DNA of 42,752 nucleotides, taken from positions 1 to 42,752 of the forward strand of contig CALXOH010000039.1 in the NCBI GenBank assembly GCA_944389975.1, read 5' to 3'. The notes beneath the pieces were generated by a model. It saw only the letters and a list, made by a program, of their open reading frames with translations, searched no databases and was not told where the DNA came from. Positions 24,799 to 31,039 of this stretch are shown piece after piece. Position numbers and translations under genes: made by a program. This DNA is from an uncultured Spirochaetaceae bacterium. GTDB taxonomy: Bacteria > Spirochaetota > Spirochaetia > Sphaerochaetales > Sphaerochaetaceae. The stretch's first letter is position 1. Each line of letters opens with the position of its first letter.

Positions 24799-25421
24799 GC
24801 GCCTTTCCCGAACGATGCCAGCATCAGGATTTTATCGATTTCGGAGAGTACCGAAAACGTGAGTAGTTTCGTACCTGTCGTGTTCCCATAGAGACCTTCG
24901 AGCTCTTCCCCGTACTTTGACATCAATGGAACGTCGGGATGCGCAAACTCAAGGTTGATATCTTTATCATCACCGCCGAATCTGCAAGCTTTGAAGACCG
25001 GCTTGCGGTATTTATCGAGGAAGAAAGAGGAGTTGAAGAGTCTGCATACCAAGCCCCTTGCAGGGTAAATCATGCAGTGCAGTTCTGAATTTACGTCGTA
25101 GAACGGGCATGGAGCTGTAGTGCTACCTTTCCTCTCCTCAAGTCTTGATACGAGCATTTCCCTCTTTTCGCTTGTCAGTACATGATATGCGATGAATAGC
25201 GACTCAAGGTATGTGAGATCTGGTATGAAGTGCGCACAGCATTCCCCGCAGCCTTTCTTACAGAAAACTCCGAATCGATTTGGGAATGTTGAAAGCTCCT
25301 TGTCAACATTTTCATAGAACACGCTTATCGCACCAAGCTCTTTGAACACTTCCGTATCTTTGAGATCTTCCAACAAATTTTGCATGGAGGATAAATAATC
25401 CAAAGAGGAAAAGTTTGTCAA
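24795..25421 (-). CDS. YkgJ-family Cys-rich (zinc/iron-chelating) protein
   Basis: A 208-residue protein with the Cys pattern of the YkgJ/CxxCxxCC family: CKKGCGECC, then CPFYD, CMIYPARGLVCRLF and ACRFGG. These cysteines are thought to bind a metal or Fe-S cluster; the biochemical role is unknown. A helical N-terminus of about 45 residues comes before the Cys core and a helical C-terminus after it. It lies between efp and the KamA/EpmB-like gene on the same strand, but about 250 bp and a terminator separate it from efp, so it has its own promoter, not identified here. Confidence 0.75.
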   Translation of the reverse strand: MTNFSSLDYLSSMQNLLEDLKDTEVFKELGAISVFYENVDKELSTFPNRFGVFCKKGCGECCAHFIPDLTYLESLFIAYHVLTSEKREMLVSRLEERKGSTTAPCPFYDVNSELHCMIYPARGLVCRLFNSSFFLDKYRKPVFKACRFGGDDKDINLEFAHPDVPLMSKYGEELEGLYGNTTGTKLLTFSVLSEIDKILMLASFGKGA

Positions 25422-25629
25422 TCTGTAAAGACCCAGCTCAATGTCCAGTAGGGAGTAGGTGGAGGGAATAATGCTGCAGGGCTGGGACGAGAATGTATTA
25501 TTCGAATGGATTTGTTCACGCTGATACCCCGGCCGAGCTGATGAAGATCACCTAGGTGAAGGTTTTGGATTTCTTCTGAGTTTCAGTTCAGTAGAGCAGT
25601 GATCATCCATTTGCCGATGAAAAGAAAAG

Positions 25630-25651
25630 TCCCTTGCTTTCCTGCAAGGGA
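25630..25651 (-). terminator. Rho-independent terminator after efp
   Basis: A perfect 8-bp stem TCCCTTGC/GCAAGGGA (25630-25637 with 25644-25651). On the minus strand it is followed by a T-rich tract, 20 bases beyond the efp stop. Confidence 0.85.
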
Positions 25652-25671
25652 TCTTTCGTTTTGAGAAAGCG

Positions 25672-26235
25672 TCAGGAGTTGACCCTTTCGATGTACTCTT
25701 TTGTTTCGGTGTTAACGCGTACCTTCTCACCCTGCTTGATGAATCCGGGGACCCTGATCTTCAATCCGGTTTCGAGTACTGCATCCTTTGTGACGCCCTG
25801 TACCGTATCACCGCGTACTGCATCCTCAGTCTCTGTGACGACGTAAACCACTTTTGAAGGAATCTGGATGTCGAGGACCTGGTCTTCCCACATTGTGACC
25901 CTGTATGACTCGCCTTCCTTCATCAGGTACTCGTAGTCAGGGAAGCTCTTCATCGGAACTTCGATCTGCTCGTAGTTCTCGGTGTTCATGAACGAAAAGT
26001 TCTCACCATCGTTGTAGAGGTACTGGAAGTCCCTGTCTTCGATCGAGATATCCTCGGCGTTGTCCTGGCTTTTCATCGTTTCGGAGAGAGTCTGTCCTGT
26101 TGCCGGGCTTTTAAGCTTGAGGCGTACGAATGCCGAGCCTTTTCCCGGGTTTACGAATTCACGTTCAATGCAAAGGAATGGCTGACCCTTGATCAAAAGT
26201 GCCGTTCCCTTTTCAATCTGACCTGCTTTAATCAT
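25672..26235 (-). CDS. efp: Translation elongation factor P
   Basis: A 187-residue EF-P, which rescues ribosomes stalled on polyproline. The three beta-barrel domains are of normal length. The modification loop reads NPGKGSA with Lys32 at the tip, the residue that receives beta-lysine in EpmA-type systems. Domain II/III motifs (QFLYNDGE-like QYLYNDGENF, TVQGVTKDAVLETG, VNTETKEYIERV) are all present. GAGGG lies upstream of the ATG. The epmA stop is only 25 bases upstream on the same strand, so epmA and efp form one operon closed by the terminator at 25630-25651. Confidence 0.97.
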   Translation of the reverse strand: MIKAGQIEKGTALLIKGQPFLCIEREFVNPGKGSAFVRLKLKSPATGQTLSETMKSQDNAEDISIEDRDFQYLYNDGENFSFMNTENYEQIEVPMKSFPDYEYLMKEGESYRVTMWEDQVLDIQIPSKVVYVVTETEDAVRGDTVQGVTKDAVLETGLKIRVPGFIKQGEKVRVNTETKEYIERVNS

Positions 26236-26260
26236 TTTATCTTACCCTCTGTCAGTTTAT

Positions 26261-27244
26261 TCAATTATCTTGAGTTAACATATCAGAAAGTGGAAAGGAA
26301 AGTAAAGGTCTGATCTCCGTAAGGGAAAGACTGGTCATCAATAGCCTGTCCAGTCCGATTGCAACTCCGCTTGATTTCTTCATCTCCAGATCTGCAAATG
26401 CCATATCCACGGCAGGAATCACATCGTCAGTTCCCTTCCTCTCTTTCTCCATCTTTTCGTACTCTTTTACGTAATACCCTTTGATCTTCCCCTTGTCGGT
26501 CTCTTCGTCGTAGCAGTTCGCAACTTCCACGCCGTCTATATACATCTCCCAGCGCTTCTTGTATGGCCTGTCCGTATAGTCTTTTGCAAGGCATTCGATC
26601 TGTTTGGGGTAGTCGGTTATCACTACTGGGACATCCTTCGAGATGTCGCATTCGACGTTGTTTATGAATATCCTATTGAATGTATCATCCCACGATTCAT
26701 TCCCGGGCACGTGGATTCCGAGGGATTCGGCCGCTTTTCTTATCTCTTTCTCATCTTGCACTTCATCGAGGTCGATCTTGGTCTTTTCAAGGAAAATATC
26801 GCGCATCGTAGTTACAAGGAAAGGTTTCCTCAGGTTTTCGTTCTCACTCGGTATAGCGTTCAAAAGCTCTTTTGTGAGCTTTATCGAGTCGACTTCATCC
26901 ATTCCAACCGAGTAGTACTCAAGCATCGAAAACTCGGGATTGTGCACATCTCCGAGCTGTTCGCTGTTCCTGAAGCAATTTGATATCTGATAGATCGAGC
27001 CTGAGCCGTTTGCAATCATCTCCTTCATGAATATCTCGGGGGATGGGATCATGTAGAGTTTCATTCTCTCCTCGAACGGGTTTATGAATTCAGTCTCAAA
27101 CGACTTGATCGTCGGCTCCGGGATAAGCGATGGGGAGAGTGTGGGGGTGAATACCTCAAGATATCCCCTTTCGTCGAAGAACGACCTTATCGCACGGTAC
27201 ATTTCGGATCGTTTTTTCTGGTAATAGAAACAGGATTTTTCCAT
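26261..27244 (-). CDS. epmA: EF-P--lysine ligase EpmA (PoxA/GenX/YjeA)
   Basis: A 327-residue class II aminoacyl-tRNA-synthetase-like protein without the anticodon-binding domain of LysRS, equal in length to E. coli EpmA (325). EpmA activates (R)-beta-lysine and joins it to the EF-P lysine. Motif 2 is YQISNCFRNSEQLGDVHNPEFSMLEYY, shown here by its parts FRNSE and HNPEFSMLE, and motif 3 is GVAIGLDRLLM. The frame runs on to 27385, but the residues beyond MEKSCFYYQKKR do not fit the family, and a TTGCAA-N18-TAAATT promoter predicts transcription from 27246, two bases before this ATG. Cotranscribed with efp. Confidence 0.92.
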   Translation of the reverse strand: MEKSCFYYQKKRSEMYRAIRSFFDERGYLEVFTPTLSPSLIPEPTIKSFETEFINPFEERMKLYMIPSPEIFMKEMIANGSGSIYQISNCFRNSEQLGDVHNPEFSMLEYYSVGMDEVDSIKLTKELLNAIPSENENLRKPFLVTTMRDIFLEKTKIDLDEVQDEKEIRKAAESLGIHVPGNESWDDTFNRIFINNVECDISKDVPVVITDYPKQIECLAKDYTDRPYKKRWEMYIDGVEVANCYDEETDKGKIKGYYVKEYEKMEKERKGTDDVIPAVDMAFADLEMKKSSGVAIGLDRLLMTSLSLTEIRPLLSFPLSDMLTQDN

Positions 27245-27252
27245 AGGAAATG

Positions 27253-27305
27253 AATTTACCCGTCTTCCGGCCTTTGTTGCAAGGGTGAAGGGGAAAGGGT
27301 AATAT
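27253..27305. promoter_or_regulatory. Divergent promoter pair sharing one palindromic -35 (epmA and mnmE)
   Basis: TTGCAA at 27277-27282 reads the same on both strands. Leftward (minus) an 18-bp spacer leads to TAAATT (27253-27258) for epmA. Rightward a 17-bp spacer leads to TAATAT (27300-27305) for mnmE. The rightward start would be about 27312, so mnmE would then begin at ATG 27316. Confidence 0.5.
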
Positions 27306-28626
27306 GCAATCGGATATGAGAAGATACGAGACGGACGAACCGATATACGGCCTTGCCACGGGCTACCAGAAGAGTGCGATAGCAATATTCAGGCTTTCCG
27401 GAAAGGGATGCATAGAGCTTTTTTCAAAAGCATTTTCAAATGCACGGAGGCTTGAAAAGGCATCAAGCGGGACTGTTATCCACGGCTATGTAATCGAGGG
27501 CGGAGAGAGAATCGATGAAGTGATGGTTATAAAATACACCTCGGGGCACGGGTATACCGGAGAGGAGGCACTTGAGGTAATGTGTCATGGGAGCCTTGTT
27601 ATAATCAAAAGGCTTTCAGTCCTCTTCGAGCACCTTTCGTTTGCCCAGGCCCTCCCCGGGGAATTCACGTACAGAGCGTTCATGCACGGAAAGATGGACC
27701 TCGTGGAGGCGGAAGCTGTCGAGGAGTTGATATCATCCAAAAGCGAAACATCGTCAAACATGGCGCTCATGCGCCTTTCCGGGGGGCTTTCAAAAGAGAT
27801 AGACAATATCAAAGGAGAGCTTCTTGACATACTATCATCACTTGAAGTCTACCTCGACTACGCTGAAGACGAAGTGGAGGAGGAGTGGGTATATCCGGAA
27901 GAGGAAGTCATATCAATCATAGGACGCCTCGATGGGATTGCATCCACATACAATGCGACAAGGATATACCAAGAGGGTGCTACCGTGGTGCTTGCAGGGC
28001 GCACCAATGCAGGAAAGTCATCCCTATTCAACGCGCTTTTGAAGGAAGAGCGTGCAATTGTGAGTTCATTCGAAGGAACTACGAGGGATTACATAGAAGC
28101 TGATGTGCTTTTCGGCTCTGTTCCTGTCCGCCTTTTCGATACCGCGGGCTTGAGGGAATCCGGGGAAGCGATCGAAAGCGAAGGGATAAGAAGATCGAGA
28201 AAGCTCATAACCTCCGCTGATCTCGTGATCTACCTTTTGGAAGACGGGGAGGAGGAAAGCGATGTCGGAAACGAAAACACTCTTTTCGTCCACTCCAAAA
28301 GTGACATCAGGAAAAGCGACGGCATATCTTTCTCCTCAATCACAGGGGAAGGCTTGGATGAATTGGTGAAGAAAGCTGAAGAGATGCTCATAGGAAAAGC
28401 GGAAGAGCACCCGGGGTACGTTCCGATCTCATCCGAAAGGGAGCGGGATGCTCTTCTGGAAGCCTCCTCGATATTGAAGGAGAGCCTTGGAAAGAGTGAT
28501 CTATCTCTTGACCTGTTGGTTCTCTACTTCAGGGACGCACTTTCATCCTTGCAGGTATTGACCGGGGAAATTACAAGTGACGACGTCTTGGAGAATCTCT
28601 TTTCCAAGTTTTGTCTGGGGAAGTGA
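27304..28626 (+). CDS. mnmE: tRNA modification GTPase MnmE
   Basis: Up to 440 residues. With MnmG it adds the carboxymethylaminomethyl or aminomethyl group to wobble U34 of certain tRNAs. The N-terminal folate-binding domain (about 1-120) is followed by a helical domain holding an inserted Ras-like G domain: GRTNAGKSSLFN (P-loop), TTRDYIE and DTAGLRES (G2/G3). The protein ends FCLGK, with the conserved C-terminal Cys of the (C)(I/L/V)GK motif. ATG 27304 has AAAGGG four bases upstream; ATG 27316 would fit the predicted promoter better and loses four residues. First gene of mnmE-mnmG-rsmG-ftsK. Confidence 0.95.
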   Translation: MQSDMRRYETDEPIYGLATGYQKSAIAIFRLSGKGCIELFSKAFSNARRLEKASSGTVIHGYVIEGGERIDEVMVIKYTSGHGYTGEEALEVMCHGSLVIIKRLSVLFEHLSFAQALPGEFTYRAFMHGKMDLVEAEAVEELISSKSETSSNMALMRLSGGLSKEIDNIKGELLDILSSLEVYLDYAEDEVEEEWVYPEEEVISIIGRLDGIASTYNATRIYQEGATVVLAGRTNAGKSSLFNALLKEERAIVSSFEGTTRDYIEADVLFGSVPVRLFDTAGLRESGEAIESEGIRRSRKLITSADLVIYLLEDGEEESDVGNENTLFVHSKSDIRKSDGISFSSITGEGLDELVKKAEEMLIGKAEEHPGYVPISSERERDALLEASSILKESLGKSDLSLDLLVLYFRDALSSLQVLTGEITSDDVLENLFSKFCLGK

Positions 28627-28628
28627 AC

Positions 28629-30419
28629 ATGATTGATTACGATGCTGTTGTCATAGGTGGCGGGCACGCAGGGATAGAAGCATCCCTTGCCCTCTCCCGC
28701 GAAGGCTATTCCACGTTGCTCATAACCCAATCGCTCGATGCGATAGGACGACTTTCATGCAACCCTGCGATCGGAGGGCTTGCAAAGGGGAACCTCGTCA
28801 GGGAGATCGACGCGCTCGGCGGAGAGATGGCCCGTTTGATAGATAGCACGATGATACAGTACAGGATTTTAAACAGGCGTAGGGGACCTGCTGTACAAGC
28901 GCCAAGGGCACAGGCCGACAAGTTCTCGTATTCCCGTCTCGCAAAGGAGACTCTTGAGAGGGAGAAGAACCTCCATGTCTTCATGGACGAAGTCGTGGAT
29001 ATCATCTCGGAGGGAAGAAAAGCACTTGGAGTCCTCACAAAAAGGGGCAATGAGATCAGGTCATCCGTGGTGGTTCTCACTACGGGCACGTTCATGCGCG
29101 GAAAGATATTCATCGGCGAGTACGAAGCTAATGAAGGGCGTTTGTCGGAGGAGGCTGCAAACGACCTTGGATGGAACCTGGAGAAGAAGGGCTTTCCAAT
29201 AGGGCGCTTGAAGACCGGAACTCCCGCCCGTGTCCGTCTTTCATCCTTGGATCTTTCGAGGATGGAGGTTGAAAAAGGTGATGAGAAGATGCGTCCCTTC
29301 TCGTTTGACTACGATGAAGTTGAGCGTCCAAATCTCGATTGCTACATAACGTACACGAACGAAGAGACACATAAGATAATCAGGGAGAACATCAACTCCT
29401 CTCCGCTTTACGGTGGAAAGATCGTCGGAAAAGGGCCACGCTACTGCCCTTCGATAGAGGATAAAGTGATCCGTTTCCCTGAGCGCGAAAGGCATCAGAT
29501 ATTCGTCGAGCCCGAGGGGGTGGGAAGCCAGGAGATGTACCTCAACGGCCTCTCATCGTCCCTTCCAGAGCACGTTCAGGAAGCGTTTATACACACTCTT
29601 CCCGGGCTTGAGAGGGCGGAAGTGATGCGCCCGGGCTATGCCGTTGAGTACGACTACCTCGATCCGTTGTACCTGTACCCGTCGCTTGAGAGCAAGATGA
29701 TGGAGAATTTGTTCGTTGCGGGTCAGACGAATGGAACATCGGGGTACGAGGAGGCTGCAAGCCAAGGGCTTGTTGCAGGAATAAACGCTGCAAGAAAGAT
29801 TCGAGGAGAGAGCGCTTTGGTCTTGAAGCGTTCGGAAAGTTACATCGGAGTTCTCATCGACGATCTTACCACAAAGGGTACCAAAGAGCCCTACAGAATG
29901 TTCACATCCCGCGCTGAATACCGCCTTTTATTGAGGCACGACACTGCAGACCAGCGCCTCACGAGGCTTGGCGCCGAGTACGGACTGGTGGGGAAGGAGA
30001 AACTGGAGCGCCTTGAGGAGAAACTGAAGCGTATTGACGACGTCAAGGTACTGTTGAAGGCGGGAAGAATGGAGGGAAAGAGCCTTTACGACCTCTTGAA
30101 GGAGCCTGAAAGGCACATCTCGTCGTTCTCGATCGACGAGAAGGATGAGATTCTCGACGAAGTTGAGATGGAAGTGAAGTACGAGGGCTATATAAAGAGG
30201 GAAGAGAAGGAGATAGGTAAGTTCTTGAAGTACGAGGATGTAACCATTCCCCCTTCCCTGGATTATAATAAGATAGTTGGACTCTCCGCGGAATCGAGGG
30301 AGAAGTTCTCTTCCGTGCGCCCACTGACGCTGGGGCAGGCTATGAGGATATCGGGAGTGCGGGTCTCGGATTATGCGATCCTTGCGCTGGCTGTAAAGGA
30401 AAATAGAGAAAGTGAATGA
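28629..30419 (+). CDS. mnmG: tRNA uridine-5-carboxymethylaminomethyl modification enzyme MnmG (GidA)
   Basis: A 596-residue FAD protein that works with MnmE on tRNA wobble U34. It starts DYDAVVIGGGHAGIEASLAL (dinucleotide fold) and carries the GidA signatures CNPAIGGLAKG and GTPARV, the segment RYCPSIEDKV, and GQTNGTSGYEEAASQG. The C-terminal helical domain that binds MnmE and tRNA is complete. TTG 28611 is also in frame, but ATG 28629 has GGGGAAG upstream and lies two bases after the mnmE stop. The end overlaps rsmG by 8 bases. Confidence 0.96.
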   Translation: MIDYDAVVIGGGHAGIEASLALSREGYSTLLITQSLDAIGRLSCNPAIGGLAKGNLVREIDALGGEMARLIDSTMIQYRILNRRRGPAVQAPRAQADKFSYSRLAKETLEREKNLHVFMDEVVDIISEGRKALGVLTKRGNEIRSSVVVLTTGTFMRGKIFIGEYEANEGRLSEEAANDLGWNLEKKGFPIGRLKTGTPARVRLSSLDLSRMEVEKGDEKMRPFSFDYDEVERPNLDCYITYTNEETHKIIRENINSSPLYGGKIVGKGPRYCPSIEDKVIRFPERERHQIFVEPEGVGSQEMYLNGLSSSLPEHVQEAFIHTLPGLERAEVMRPGYAVEYDYLDPLYLYPSLESKMMENLFVAGQTNGTSGYEEAASQGLVAGINAARKIRGESALVLKRSESYIGVLIDDLTTKGTKEPYRMFTSRAEYRLLLRHDTADQRLTRLGAEYGLVGKEKLERLEEKLKRIDDVKVLLKAGRMEGKSLYDLLKEPERHISSFSIDEKDEILDEVEMEVKYEGYIKREEKEIGKFLKYEDVTIPPSLDYNKIVGLSAESREKFSSVRPLTLGQAMRISGVRVSDYAILALAVKENRESE

Positions 30420-31038
30420 GCTGCTTTATTCAGGGCTTGAAAAGCTCGGACTGGGAGATGATGAGAAGCTTGGAAAGCTTGAGACTTTCCTTTCCGAACT
30501 CATGCTCTTCAATCCCACCTACAGGCTCGTCTCCCAGACTGACGAGAGGGATATCATCGTAAGGCACATACTCGACTCGGCTGCGGCAGTGCCTTACCTT
30601 TCGTCTTTAAATCCAGATTCGGTGATCGACCTCGGAAGCGGCGGCGGCTTTCCAGGGATAGTGCTTGCTACTTTGATGGACGATGTTTCCTTCACATTCT
30701 CAGAGCGCATGGCTAGGCGTGTTTCGTTCCTCAAGAACGAAGTCCTGCTCCTTTCCTTGAAGAACGTCAGGGTGATCAGCGATGATTCGTTCAACATCAG
30801 TGAGAAGTTCCCGGTTGCAACTGCACGCGGTTTCCATCCTGTCTACGATATATATCCTGAGGTGGCAAAGCTTCTTGCCCCGGGCGGGAGAATGGTCCTT
30901 TACAAAGGGCCTGGGAAGAACGTCGAGAAAGAGATGGCGGAGACTGAAAAGCGTTTCGGGCGCATTGAATACAGCATAATCGATATTTCCGTTCCTTTCC
31001 TCGATGAGGAGAGGACGTTGTTGGTGATAGAGGTATAA
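30412..31038 (+). CDS. rsmG: 16S rRNA (guanine(527)-N7)-methyltransferase RsmG (GidB)
   Basis: A 208-residue SAM methyltransferase that makes m7G527 in 16S rRNA; loss gives low-level streptomycin resistance in other bacteria. VRHILDSAAAVPYL is the usual pre-SAM motif, VIDLGSGGGFPGIVLA the SAM site, and the later ATARGF matches the RNA-binding R-A-x-A region. The GTG start lies inside the mnmG end (8-base overlap), so translation is coupled, the classical gidA-gidB arrangement. Confidence 0.94.
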   Translation: MNELLYSGLEKLGLGDDEKLGKLETFLSELMLFNPTYRLVSQTDERDIIVRHILDSAAAVPYLSSLNPDSVIDLGSGGGFPGIVLATLMDDVSFTFSERMARRVSFLKNEVLLLSLKNVRVISDDSFNISEKFPVATARGFHPVYDIYPEVAKLLAPGGRMVLYKGPGKNVEKEMAETEKRFGRIEYSIIDISVPFLDEERTLLVIEV

Positions 31039-31039
31039 G

